32,876 bases of DNA, from positions 1-32,876 of the IMG/VR virus record IMGVR_UViG_3300046477_000322. One strand, 5' to 3'. This document shows, piece after piece, positions 21,512 through 28,931 of the stretch (position 1 is the stretch's first letter; every line of letters starts with the position of its first letter). The position numbers and the translations under genes were made by a program. The DNA comes from a virus. The notes below the pieces were generated by a model that made no database searches, was not told the origin of the DNA, and saw only the letters and a program-made list of their open reading frames with translations.

Positions 21512-23121
21512 GCGAACACGAAGGGTTGGAGTTCCTCGGCCGGCTCGAGCGGACACGCCGACGTGTGAACCATCGCCGCCGCGACCAGACCGTCGATCGC
21601 GCGGCGCCGCTGCTCCGCCGGCGACACCGTCCGCGACGTCTTGATCCTCACGAACCGCGTATCGCCGCCGGGAAGCACCTGGGCGCCGGCGTTCAGCGCG
21701 TGCCGGGTCAGGCCCGCGTCGCCGCTGTGCTTCAGCCAGTCGTACCGGAGCGCCTCCATGAACCGGGCGTAGTCGAGCACCTGCATCGTCGTCGACTGCG
21801 ACCTGTCGATGACGTCAGCCCCGATGTTCTCCTCGATCCACTGCGACAACTGGGCTCCCTCCGTCATGTCCATCACCACCGTATGAATCGGGTTCCGCTC
21901 ATGGACAGCGAGTAGCGCAGCCTCGACGAGATGCGCGTCGAGCTGGTTCCCGTTCCCGGGCGGCTCGAGGATCGTCGCCGGCCCGAACAGCCGAAACTCC
22001 GGGTCGCGCGGCCAGAACGGCACCAGCGCGGTCGTGTCGACCTTCCACCCGAGGTCGAGCCCGAGCCAGACCGACTCGCCGGCAGGGATCGACTCCGACG
22101 TGCGCGCCGCTTCCCACTCGGCCTCCGTGATCGCCGCGTGAATCGACCGGGTCGGGAGGTTGCAAGTGAACCGGAGCCAGTGCGCGAGGCTCCACGTCGG
22201 CTTCGCCCGCTTCTTCCGGAGCTGCTCCACCGTCTTCCCCCGGAACGGGTTCGCCGCCGCGACGAGCTCGAGATCCTCCGGGTCGCCGGTCGCCGGGATC
22301 GCGTACTCGTGCAGCACGACCCCTTCACCAGCGGCACGGACGAAGCATCCATCGCGCTCGAAATCGGTCGCCAGCGTCCGGATCGTCTCGCGGAGCTCCT
22401 CGAACGCCCCGCCAGGCTCGCCGGCCGTCGACGCGACGATCAACTGGCCGTTCGACTTGTCGAGCTTCCCCGACCACGTCTCGTACAGATCCATCGACGC
22501 GAGCCGATGCAGCTCCTCGATGATCGCCAACGTCGGGTCGACACCGTCCCCGGACGCCGCATCCGACGCGAAAATCTTCGACGCGCCCCTCGACTCCTGA
22601 TGCACGATCTGCCGGTACCCCGGATGCAGCCGAAACTCCGACCCCTCGAGCCCGTTCCTCTGCACCAGCCCCGCCGAGATCCGATACGTCAGATCAACCG
22701 CCTGATCCCTCGCCGACGCCGCGATCGGCACCCACGCCTCCGGCACGAACTCGAGCGTGTAGAGCATCAGCAACGAGAAGAACGTCGTCTTCCCGTTCCC
22801 CTCCGGCACGACCAGCCACAGCTCCGAGTAGACCGGCAGGCCCGCCTCGTCCCTCGCGAACACGTCCTCGAGGAACAACGCCTGGTAGTCGTCGAGGTCG
22901 AACTGCGTCCCGTCCTTCAGCCGGAACTTCGACGACCATGACCGGAAATGCGCCACCGTGAACGGCTGCCCGGGCACCTGGCGCCGCTTCGGCTTCCTTT
23001 TCGGCTCCGCAGCCCGCGGCGAGCACCCGAGACAGAACTTCCGCGGCCGGCCCGTCCCCGGCTGCTCGAACCGCTTCCGGCACCGCTCACACGTCGACCG
23101 GGCGACCTCGACAACGCTCAT
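21508..23121 (-). CDS. terL: Terminase large subunit with N-terminal zinc ribbon
   Basis: This 537-residue packaging motor has an ATPase and a nuclease. An N-terminal zinc ribbon uses Cys11/14 and Cys30/33. The Walker A-like loop is VVPEGNGKT (about 104-112) and Walker B is TLAIIEE (about 197-203). The nuclease domain has Asp356 (GLDLGWKVD), Asp418 (VVMDMTEG) and a late acidic AIDGLVAAAM. The ATG at 23121 overlaps the HNH gene stop; longer frames upstream run through that gene and were rejected. No separate small terminase was recognised. Confidence 0.95.
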   Translation of the reverse strand: MSVVEVARSTCERCRKRFEQPGTGRPRKFCLGCSPRAAEPKRKPKRRQVPGQPFTVAHFRSWSSKFRLKDGTQFDLDDYQALFLEDVFARDEAGLPVYSELWLVVPEGNGKTTFFSLLMLYTLEFVPEAWVPIAASARDQAVDLTYRISAGLVQRNGLEGSEFRLHPGYRQIVHQESRGASKIFASDAASGDGVDPTLAIIEELHRLASMDLYETWSGKLDKSNGQLIVASTAGEPGGAFEELRETIRTLATDFERDGCFVRAAGEGVVLHEYAIPATGDPEDLELVAAANPFRGKTVEQLRKKRAKPTWSLAHWLRFTCNLPTRSIHAAITEAEWEAARTSESIPAGESVWLGLDLGWKVDTTALVPFWPRDPEFRLFGPATILEPPGNGNQLDAHLVEAALLAVHERNPIHTVVMDMTEGAQLSQWIEENIGADVIDRSQSTTMQVLDYARFMEALRYDWLKHSGDAGLTRHALNAGAQVLPGGDTRFVRIKTSRTVSPAEQRRRAIDGLVAAAMVHTSACPLEPAEELQPFVFA

Positions 23122-23471
23122 GTGTCGTTTTCTGACACTCGCGAAAAGTTGGGCGGGTGTTTTTCGAGAAAAATGTTTTTCGTCGCAAACCCGCCCCCCG
23201 TGTGGGTTTTCGTTCCGCGTCGGCTGTTGCAGGAGCGATGGGCGGGTCGTAGGTTGGACGGGGTGTCTTGTCCTCCGTGTGCTTGCGGAAGGATGTGGTC
23301 TGCGGTGAGGGGGTCGGCTTGTGTGCCGGGCTTGCCGCAGATTGCACAGGCTGGGGCGGAGGCGATGGCGCGGCGGAGGTAGAGATCTCTGCGTGCTCGG
23401 AGTCTGGGGTGTCGGGGGCAGCGGCTCGTGGTTGAGGGTGCACCGCAGATGACGCAGGCTCGGAGTGTCAT
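23118..23471 (-). CDS. HNH endonuclease next to the terminase
   Basis: This 117-residue nuclease probably assists genome cutting at cos together with TerL, as known for HK97-type phages. Zinc pairs: CVICG and a later Cys, and CAICG with RSCNSR. The HNH core is ADHILPQAHGGQDTPSN then LRPAHRSCNSRRG. A GAGAGGTG site precedes the ATG at 23471. Its C-terminal codons run through an AT-rich, repeated stretch (23151-23196) unlike its surroundings. Confidence 0.85.
   Translation of the reverse strand: MTLRACVICGAPSTTSRCPRHPRLRARRDLYLRRAIASAPACAICGKPGTQADPLTADHILPQAHGGQDTPSNLRPAHRSCNSRRGTKTHTGGGFATKNIFLEKHPPNFSRVSENDT
23151..23196. repeat. AT-rich island flanked by an inverted repeat at the HNH-terminase junction
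   Basis: GGGCGGGT (23151-23158) and ACCCGCCC (23189-23196) flank a 30-nt stretch. TGTTTTTCG occurs there twice, 16 bases apart (23158-23166, 23174-23182). Such A/T runs are rare in this GC-rich genome and lie where cos or pac sites are often found. It is also coding (end of the HNH gene). A cos/terminase-binding site is possible, not shown. Confidence 0.45.
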
Positions 23472-23585
23472 GCGTCACCTCTCTTGGCTCAACCATGCGC
23501 TTCGTACTGCGTGGGAGCGTGCGGAGTCTTGAGGGTGTCCCACCGCGAAGGCGGCGATCGTGGTGGAGTGTAGTCGAAGGTGCGG

Positions 23586-23828
23586 CTATTCGTCCGTGGG
23601 CGCTTTGAGCAGAGCTGTCTTGAGGGGATAGAGAGCGTCGCTGATGGCGAACGGTTCCCAGTCCTTGCCGGTCTGCGCGATCTGATTGGCTAGTCCGACG
23701 CGGCTCGCCTCGTTGTCGGCGAAGGTCGCTTCCATGATGAGCCACGTTCCGAGTTGGTAGACCCGGAGCCAGTGCTGGTCTGCTGGACGCGGTGTCGGCT
23801 CTGGTTCGGGTCTGCGCTTGAACATCAT
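23586..23828 (-). CDS. Small hypothetical protein
   Basis: This is an 80-residue protein with a basic Pro-rich start (MMFKRRPEPEPTPRPADQHW) and a mixed alpha/beta body (RVYQLGTWLIMEATFADNEA). ATG at 23828 overlaps the upstream stop. The 114-bp gap after it (23472-23585) holds no gene and only a weak hairpin; it may contain the promoter for the packaging genes or cos. Family not recognised. Confidence 0.65.
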   Translation of the reverse strand: MMFKRRPEPEPTPRPADQHWLRVYQLGTWLIMEATFADNEASRVGLANQIAQTGKDWEPFAISDALYPLKTALLKAPTDE

Positions 23829-24058
23829 GCCTCGAAGCGGGATAGCGGCTGGGACGTGGAGTATGGATACCACGGCTCCTCGATGGCCTGCCATGCGGTG
23901 CCGTCGTATTCATTCGGCAGCGTGGCGTCGAACGCGATGAGCTTGCGGCGCAGCGCGAGGATGATGACTTCGGTCTTTCGTAGATCCTGTTCGGCGCGTT
24001 GTCTCGCGTCGCGGATCCAGGGCGGTCCGAAGACTGCGGTGACGTGTTCTTCGCTCAT
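23825..24058 (-). CDS. Small hypothetical protein
   Basis: This 77-residue protein has a helical middle (RDARQRAEQDLRKTEVIILA) and an aromatic C-terminus (TAWQAIEEPWYPYSTSQPLS). ATG at 24058 overlaps the stop of the zinc/HTH gene. Lies just upstream of the packaging genes, where a small terminase would be expected, but no clear DNA-binding motif is seen. Confidence 0.65.
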   Translation of the reverse strand: MSEEHVTAVFGPPWIRDARQRAEQDLRKTEVIILALRRKLIAFDATLPNEYDGTAWQAIEEPWYPYSTSQPLSRFEA

Positions 24059-24906
24059 GCGGCGAGGTCCCTTTCGATGGTGGACTTGGAGGTGCCGAGC
24101 TTCTTCGCGATGTAGCGGAGCGATCGTCCTTGTAGGGCGAGGCGTCGTGCTTCGGCGCGGCGGTGTTCGTGGTCGGGCTCGGGTCGTGCGGCACGGATGC
24201 GGCGTTCGGTCTCAAGGTCGATCAGTTCGGCGGCGCGGACCCGTGCGGTGCGCGGTGCCCGGAAGTCCGAGGGGAGCGTGTGCCTGAGGACGAGAAGGCC
24301 GCGCAGGGCGGCGTGTCGCATCGGCAGGATCATCATTCCGACGGGGGTGAGGCGGTGGACGTAGGCGATGAGCATGGGCCCGCAGAGCTCGGGCACGTCG
24401 ACGCGCATGGTGGTGATGGCGATGACGATCATGTCGAGGGCGGGGCTCATGGTGGGGTCGAGGGCGATGTTGAATTCGTCGTCCAAGGGGGTGCGCCAGA
24501 CCCAGTTGGGCCGGCGGTAGCCTTCGCCGTGGCAGGAGTCGCATCGTTCGAGGTGGTGGTTGCGGATGTGGACGCCTCGGCTGTCGCAGCGGTCGCAGCG
24601 GATGAGTGTGTCGGCGCGGAGGTCGTCTGTGATCTGTTCGGCGATGGGCTGTTCGGAGTCGTCGTGTGAGTCGATCCACCATCCGCCGGCGCCGCGGCAG
24701 TTCGGGTGGTCGCATTCGACGATGACCTTCTTCCACCGGATCGTGCGCTCGCCGAGGCATTTGGGGCAGGCGAGCCATGTGGTCTTGCCGAATCCGCTTG
24801 AGGCTTCGCGGCTTGAGCGTGGGACGGTGGGTCCGGGGAGTGTGTCGGCGAGCTGGTCGAGCAGGACTGTCAGGACAGTGACATCGCGATGACCCGGGAG
24901 GCTCAC
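24055..24906 (-). CDS. Zinc-finger protein with C-terminal resolvase-like HTH, candidate late regulator or small terminase
   Basis: This is a 283-residue protein. Two four-Cys zinc modules lie at Cys47/50/65/70 (CPKC..CDHPNC) and Cys104/107/122/125 (CDRC..CDSC, DnaJ-like spacing). A middle region of about 120 residues is of unknown fold. The last ~35 residues (EARRLALQGRSLRYIAKKLG, then TSKSTIERDLA) form a helix-turn-helix like Hin/sigma-70 region 4. It is the last gene before the packaging block, which suits a late-gene activator or an atypical small terminase. GTG start at 24906 with AAGGGG upstream. Confidence 0.7.
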   Translation of the reverse strand: MSLPGHRDVTVLTVLLDQLADTLPGPTVPRSSREASSGFGKTTWLACPKCLGERTIRWKKVIVECDHPNCRGAGGWWIDSHDDSEQPIAEQITDDLRADTLIRCDRCDSRGVHIRNHHLERCDSCHGEGYRRPNWVWRTPLDDEFNIALDPTMSPALDMIVIAITTMRVDVPELCGPMLIAYVHRLTPVGMMILPMRHAALRGLLVLRHTLPSDFRAPRTARVRAAELIDLETERRIRAARPEPDHEHRRAEARRLALQGRSLRYIAKKLGTSKSTIERDLAA

Positions 24907-24937
24907 GCTTCCCCTTTCGTGGTTTCGTCCCCGACCA

Positions 24938-25408
24938 TCACGCCGCGAGCTCGGGAGGCCGGCGGTGTTCGAGCGCAGGAACGGCGGCGAGGACGACTGT
25001 GTCCAGCTTCCGCTGCCGGATCTCTTCGTAGGCCCGGCGGAACTGCGCGCGGAGCGTCTCGGGGTTCTCCGAGGTCCGGACGGCCCAGCTGCCGCCGACG
25101 GCGTTGAGTGCCTCCTTGACTTCGGCGGTCATCGCTGGCCGGTAGTCGGGGTGCGTGGTGACCATGATCCACGCTTCGGTCGCGGTCGGCAGTCCTGTTG
25201 CGAGTTCGGCGGCTTGGGATCGGATCTCGGCGACGGTCGGGAAGAACACGGAGGACGCGATGAGCGCGGTCACGGCAGCCGATGCGAGGTCGTGGTCGAG
25301 GTCGGCGAGGGAGCGGGTGTAGACCTCGATGGTGGCGGGTTCGAGTTGCTGTCGGGGGTAGGCGGCGGCGAGGGTGGCGATGAGGAGACCGGCTTCGTCA
25401 GTCGTCAT
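24938..25408 (-). CDS. Helicase loader/inhibitor, G39P-like
   Basis: This 156-residue protein probably loads the host replicative helicase at the phage origin. The N-terminal domain (AGLLIATLAAAYPRQQLEPA, SLADLDHDLASAAVTALIAS, SSVFFPTVAEIRSQA) fits the SPP1 G39P-type loader pattern, including a conserved FFPTVAEI. It follows the replication initiator. ATG at 25408 overlaps the previous gene by 11 bases. Confidence 0.75.
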   Translation of the reverse strand: MTTDEAGLLIATLAAAYPRQQLEPATIEVYTRSLADLDHDLASAAVTALIASSVFFPTVAEIRSQAAELATGLPTATEAWIMVTTHPDYRPAMTAEVKEALNAVGGSWAVRTSENPETLRAQFRRAYEEIRQRKLDTVVLAAVPALEHRRPPELAA

Positions 25409-25580
25409 CGCTGGACCCCGCGAAGTTCGGGTCGTCGGCTGTGACGATCTGCATAGCGACTCCGCCTCCGCCAACCGCGCCGAACTCAGGGAGATCAAGG
25501 ATCGCCTCGGCGAGTGCTTCGGCCTCCTTCTCGGAGCACGGGCCGATGTAGAAGCCGACGTCGTAGCGGTGATCGCTCAT
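25398..25580 (-). CDS. Small protein between replication genes
   Basis: This 60-residue protein starts MSDHRYDVGFYIGPCSEKEA and has a long helix (EALAEAILDLPEF) and an acidic end (SSDDD). Coupled to the initiator by a 4-base overlap. It may assist initiation or loading; no family recognised. Confidence 0.65.
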   Translation of the reverse strand: MSDHRYDVGFYIGPCSEKEAEALAEAILDLPEFGAVGGGGVAMQIVTADDPNFAGSSDDD

Positions 25581-26398
25581 GGTCGTCCTTTCGTGTAGGC
25601 GACGATGTCGGCCGGCGACATCCCGTTGCGACGGCCCGCGAGCGCCCTCGATCCAGTCGGCGTTCCGGCCAGCACCGACCAGTTCGCCACGAGCCCCGTC
25701 GCGGTGCAAGAGACGTCCGGCCACTCCCGGCGCCACCACTGGATCCGGTCGAGAAGCCCGTCCGGGGTCGCGCCGATCTCGCGGAGTTCCTTCAGCGCCT
25801 TGTTGCGCTTACCGCGCTCGGACGCGGTCTCGACCTTGCCGAGTTCGTCTTCGAGGACGTCCCACAGCGGATCGGGTTTCCGCGGCTTCGGCGTAGCGGC
25901 TTTAGCCGCTACTACTTCTCTTTCACCTTCACTTTCTACTTCACCTTCAGTCCTGTTAACGTCGGGACGTTGTCCGGCTTCCGTCTGCTCGATGTCCGGT
26001 GTTTTTGTGCCCCGTTTGCGGCGCTTTCGTGCGGCATCGAGTTCTCTGTCGACGCCGAGCGCGTACTCTTCCCACCGCGTGCAAACCACGTACGTGACAC
26101 GTCCTGTGTACGTCCGTGACGTCTTCTTGAGACGTCCTGTGTACGTGAAGAAGGTCTTCAGGGTGAATTCGGGCTCGTATCCGTGCAGGCCCAGCGTGGC
26201 CCAGGCGTCCCCCTCGGACGTGTACTCGAAGACTCCCTGCTCGGGCGCGCGCTTGCACGCGGCGATGAAGCAGACCCATACGAGCAGGCCATCCCGGCCG
26301 AATTTCGCGAGCAGTCGTTCGGCCGTCCTGCCGTGGGCGAACGTGCTCACAAGCGGCACGTATTGCCGACGGCGGCGATCCGGGTTCTCTACAGGCAT
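25577..26398 (-). CDS. Replication initiation protein, DnaD/O-like
   Basis: This 273-residue protein has an N-terminal winged-helix-like domain (AHGRTAERLLAKFGRDGLLV, WATLGLHGYEPEFTLKTFFT). A basic, charged linker (RKRRKRGTKTP, EGEVESEGEREV) follows. The C-terminal domain (DPLWDVLEDELGKVETASER, WPDVSCTATGLVANWSVLAG) resembles DnaD-type phage initiators. It should bind the origin and recruit the loader. An AAGGGAGG site before the ATG is part of a hairpin. Tandem-like TYTGR sequences occur at about residues 85-99. Confidence 0.75.
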   Translation of the reverse strand: MPVENPDRRRRQYVPLVSTFAHGRTAERLLAKFGRDGLLVWVCFIAACKRAPEQGVFEYTSEGDAWATLGLHGYEPEFTLKTFFTYTGRLKKTSRTYTGRVTYVVCTRWEEYALGVDRELDAARKRRKRGTKTPDIEQTEAGQRPDVNRTEGEVESEGEREVVAAKAATPKPRKPDPLWDVLEDELGKVETASERGKRNKALKELREIGATPDGLLDRIQWWRREWPDVSCTATGLVANWSVLAGTPTGSRALAGRRNGMSPADIVAYTKGRP

Positions 26399-26405
26399 TG
26401 GCGCC

Positions 26406-26438
26406 TCCCTTCCGGTCCTCTAGTCGGAAGGGATTGTA
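26406..26438 (-). promoter_or_regulatory. Promoter -10 and SD-sequestering hairpin before the replication initiator
   Basis: TCCCTTCCG (26406-26414) pairs perfectly with CGGAAGGGA (26425-26433), loop 10. On the minus-strand RNA this hides the AAGGGAGG ribosome site of the initiator. TACAAT (read from 26438 to 26433) is a good -10, although no -35 is clear. Transcripts starting there would lack most of the 5' arm and have a free site. An 8-bp repeat CTCTAGTC (26418-26425) / GACTAGAG (26478-26485) also spans this 142-bp non-coding interval. Confidence 0.5.
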
Positions 26439-26540
26439 CCTTTTCGAGAGGTCGGCCCCGGGCGGCTTTCGGCGCTTGACTAGAGAACCGAGGGAGCCGC
26501 CCAGGGCCGAGGTGGACAGTATCGCGCCGGCCGGGAAACG

Positions 26541-26597
26541 TCACGCCGCCATCCGCCCGACAGCCCGGCCGTCCGCGTAGTACGGATCCAGCGTCAC
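26541..26597 (-). CDS. Possible 18-residue coupled peptide
   Basis: GTG at 26597 overlaps the HNH stop and opens MTLDPYYADGRAVGRMAA. The SLDPYY(S)NG motif of the HNH protein upstream is repeated here at protein and DNA level (GTAGTACGGATCCAG at 26577-26591 against GTAGTACGGGTCCAG at 27002-27016). It may be a fragment left by insertion or duplication rather than a gene. Confidence 0.3.
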   Translation of the reverse strand: MTLDPYYADGRAVGRMAA

Positions 26598-27217
26598 GCC
26601 GCGTCGCGCTCCCGGAGAAGGCCGTTCTCGCGCTTCACCCTGGAGACGCGATGCTGGTACACGCCCATCGCAGCGAGCTCGCGGTACGTCGCGCCCGCCT
26701 GGACGAGCGCCAGCACGGCGTCGTCGTCGATGTCCGGCCGGCGCGCCATGTGGAGAACCTGATGCGCGCCCTTCGTGAGCACCTCGAGATTCTCCGGACG
26801 GTTGTCGTCGCGGATCTCGTTCTTGTGATGGACGATCTCGCCCGTCGCAAGCGGCCGGCCGAGCCTCCGCTCCATGACGAGGCGGTGCTCGTAGACGTAG
26901 CCGTACCTGTCGGCCTTCGGATGGTTCGGCTCCTGGACGAGCACGTAGCCCTCCGAATGCAGGATGCGCTGCTTCCTCATGTCGACCCCCATTCCGTTCG
27001 AGTAGTACGGGTCCAGAGAAACGAGGTCGCTGTGGGCGTGGCAGGCGATGGCGCTCGTCGTCGCGGAGCAATAAACGCACTTGCCGCCCCGGTCTCCGAT
27101 CTGCATGAGCGTCCGGTGGAGCGCCTTTTGGTTGACGTCACGGCCGGCGCGCGCCCGGTCTCGCTGCTTGGTGAGCGTGTCGATCCGTTCGCGGAGGCGG
27201 AGCTCCCGGGGGGTCAC
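26594..27217 (-). CDS. HNH endonuclease with C-terminal HTH (homing-type)
   Basis: This 207-residue protein has a helical charged N-terminus (LRERIDTLTKQRDRARAG), a CVYC..CHAH putative zinc site, and an HNH_3-like core: YVYEHRLVMERRLGRPL, then EIVHHKNEIRDDNRPENLEV. The C-terminus (AVLALVQAGATYRELAAMGV) is an HTH that could provide site recognition. The pattern suggests a free-standing homing endonuclease in the early operon. The GTG at 27217 overlaps the resolvase stop. Confidence 0.8.
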   Translation of the reverse strand: MTPRELRLRERIDTLTKQRDRARAGRDVNQKALHRTLMQIGDRGGKCVYCSATTSAIACHAHSDLVSLDPYYSNGMGVDMRKQRILHSEGYVLVQEPNHPKADRYGYVYEHRLVMERRLGRPLATGEIVHHKNEIRDDNRPENLEVLTKGAHQVLHMARRPDIDDDAVLALVQAGATYRELAAMGVYQHRVSRVKRENGLLRERDAA

Positions 27218-27759
27218 GCGGCACCAACCGCCCGGTCGTTCAGGATGCGGGCGGCGCGGGCGATCGCGTAGGCGTCGAACGCGTCCTGCGGCCGTGTGTC
27301 GCTCCACCCCACGATGCCGGGCTCAAGGTCAAGCGGCCACTCGGTCATGGCCCAGTCGCGCACGTCGTCCTTGCTCGCGTTCGCCCAGCCGACGGTGAGC
27401 GCCTTCCACTCGCCGGCGGGCATCGGCAACACGCACACGCTGCGGGGGATCGCGGCGAGGATCGCGCCCTGAACCCGGGCGAGGGCGCGGACGGTCTGGG
27501 CGGACCGGTACATGCTGTCCTCGATCCCGACCAGCCAGATCGACTCCCAGTACGGCTTGTTGCGGATCATCCATTGCGGCGGCGCGTGGCAGATGTGCTC
27601 GGCTAGCGCGCTCCGGACGTTCCGGGCGGCGTCGAACGCCGACTCGCCCCGCCCCCGAATCGGGCACGGCACGTACCGGGCCTCGTTCGTGTCGTCGTCC
27701 AGCAGGACGCAGTGAACGGCCCGAGTATCAAAATCGCATCCGAGGATCACTCCGGCCAT
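27214..27759 (-). CDS. RuvC-like Holliday junction resolvase
   Basis: This 181-residue protein has an RNase H fold. Likely catalytic acids are Asp9 (ILGCDFDTRAV), Glu80 (WLVGIEDSMY) and Asp159/Asp162 (QDAFDAYAIARAA), matching RuvC D-E-D-D spacing. It is expected to resolve branched DNA before packaging or during recombination with the RecT-like protein. ATG at 27759 overlaps the upstream gene by 13 bases. Confidence 0.75.
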   Translation of the reverse strand: MAGVILGCDFDTRAVHCVLLDDDTNEARYVPCPIRGRGESAFDAARNVRSALAEHICHAPPQWMIRNKPYWESIWLVGIEDSMYRSAQTVRALARVQGAILAAIPRSVCVLPMPAGEWKALTVGWANASKDDVRDWAMTEWPLDLEPGIVGWSDTRPQDAFDAYAIARAARILNDRAVGAA

Positions 27760-28061
27760 CCGGCCATCCGTGTCTTCCGCTCCCGAGCCCGCCGCTCAAC
27801 CCGCTCCCGAGCCAACCGCGCATGAGCCGCCAACGACCGCGCCTCCGCCTCCCGCTGCAACACCGTCCGCGCAGGCAACGGGCCGCCCGGCGAAGGTTTC
27901 AGAGACACCATCGACGCGGACTGCCGCCCGGTTCCGGACGGGAGGTCAGCGGCCATCCGAACACCGTGATGCTGCTCGGCGTGCTTGCGGGAGCAAAACG
28001 GGTCGTGGTTCTTGATCGCGAGGTCGGGCAGCGGCTTACCGCACGTCAGGCAGGCGGTCAC
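27747..28061 (-). CDS. Zinc-finger protein with basic coiled-coil tail
   Basis: This 104-residue protein has a zinc motif CLTCGKPLPDLAIKNHDPFC with a following SRKHAEQHH. The Arg-rich C-terminal helix (LARERVERRARERKTRMAGW) could bind nucleic acid. The GTG at 28061 overlaps the Rpf-like gene stop, and its end overlaps the resolvase. Role unknown; possibly resolvase-linked. Confidence 0.7.
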   Translation of the reverse strand: MTACLTCGKPLPDLAIKNHDPFCSRKHAEQHHGVRMAADLPSGTGRQSASMVSLKPSPGGPLPARTVLQREAEARSLAAHARLARERVERRARERKTRMAGWPE

Positions 28062-28573
28062 AGGCCGCACGCCCGAGACGTCTGAGGCCACGGCCCGAAC
28101 CCGCGCCCCGACAGGTACGCGGCCTCGGCGACGGCGATCTGGATGAACGGCGGCCAGTGGTCAGCGGTGCCCCACGCCCGGTAGAACGGGCCGCCGTACT
28201 CGGCCATGAACGTCCGGTCCATCTGGACGCCTCCCCAATACGGGGCGCCGGGATCGGTCCAGGAGCCTTCGCCGCCGTGGATGCAGAGGAACGACCGGGT
28301 GAGCCCGTCCGCGCCGAGGGAGAGCTGCGTCCGGTTCGCGCGTCTCAGCCGAGCGACCGTCCGCCCGCGAGCGTTCGCGTCCTTCCGCGCCTGCGTCGCC
28401 CTCCGCGCCCACCATCGGATCCCGCGATGCTGGAACGTCGCCTCCACCGTCCGCGTCTCCGTCACGACCGACGTCACCGTCAGCCCAGGATCCTCCGCAC
28501 GGGAGAACGGCGCATCCAGGGCAGCGAGCAGGCCCAACGAGCCCACGACTGCCAAGGTGCACGCCTTCGTCAC
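28058..28573 (-). CDS. Secreted Rpf-like/transglycosylase enzyme
   Basis: This 171-residue exported wall enzyme has a signal peptide at residues 1-~26 (TLAVVGSLGLLAALDAPFSRA, cut near SRA-ED). A charged helical linker with RRATQARKDANARGRTVARL follows. The catalytic domain (about 93-171) has Glu102 in CIHGGEGSW, PYWGGVQMD, GTADHWPPFIQ, and SGRGFGPWPQTSRACGL. Cys97 and Cys169 could form the Rpf-type disulfide. The family cleaves peptidoglycan glycan strands and includes resuscitation factors. It is in the early operon, away from lysis genes. Confidence 0.8.
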   Translation of the reverse strand: MTKACTLAVVGSLGLLAALDAPFSRAEDPGLTVTSVVTETRTVEATFQHRGIRWWARRATQARKDANARGRTVARLRRANRTQLSLGADGLTRSFLCIHGGEGSWTDPGAPYWGGVQMDRTFMAEYGGPFYRAWGTADHWPPFIQIAVAEAAYLSGRGFGPWPQTSRACGL

Positions 28574-28815
28574 TCGCCGACCGCCGGGGTCATCGTCCCG
28601 AAGTCGCCCTCGAACCCGGTACGGCGCAGCGCGTCACGGACGTCGTGCTTGATCGCGAGGCCGTTCGGAGACGCCGTCCGGAAGTCGAGTGCCCGGAGAA
28701 GCCCGCCATGGGCTTCCGCGAGCAGCCCTTGCAAGCGGCCGACCTCGACTTGGGCGTCCGTTAGCGGGTCGGGATGATGGCCGAACTGCGCGATATCGCA
28801 CGGATACGTACTCAT
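28570..28815 (-). CDS. Small hypothetical protein
   Basis: This 81-residue protein starts MSTYPCDIAQFGHHPDPLTD and has a helix (VGRLQGLLAEAHGGLLRALD) then RTGFEGDFGTMTPAVGE. AAGGAG lies before the ATG at 28815. It is coupled to two secreted-protein genes. No family recognised. Confidence 0.65.
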   Translation of the reverse strand: MSTYPCDIAQFGHHPDPLTDAQVEVGRLQGLLAEAHGGLLRALDFRTASPNGLAIKHDVRDALRRTGFEGDFGTMTPAVGE

Positions 28816-28931
28816 CACGTCTCCTTCCATAGATTCCGTAGAGAGGGGTCATCCGCCCGGGTCGCCGGCACCTCCAGCCCCGCGAACACACCCACGGTCG
28901 CGAGCACCAGGACAGCCGCCCCGACCCTCAC
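28815..28931 (-). CDS. 38-residue secreted peptide
   Basis: The frame opens with GTG at 28931, overlapping the HNH stop, and ends one base into the next ATG. Residues 1-26 form a signal peptide (MRVGAAVLVLATVGVFAGLE, VPATRA-DD), leaving only DDPSLRNLWKET outside. It may be an exported signal, inhibitor or Rpf partner. It was found only by gap reading; support is its signal sequence and coupling. Confidence 0.55.
   Translation of the reverse strand: MRVGAAVLVLATVGVFAGLEVPATRADDPSLRNLWKET

Noticed and set aside
23472-23585. Small gene in the gap before the HNH gene
   Set aside because: No frame with a usable start, Shine-Dalgarno and protein-like composition; only a weak CCACC/GGTGG hairpin and a TACACT -10-like hexamer without a -35.
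23122-23913. N-terminal extension of the terminase frame
   Set aside because: It would run through the HNH gene and beyond with Arg/Pro/Thr-rich sequence; the ATG at 23121 overlapping the HNH stop gives a normal terminase.
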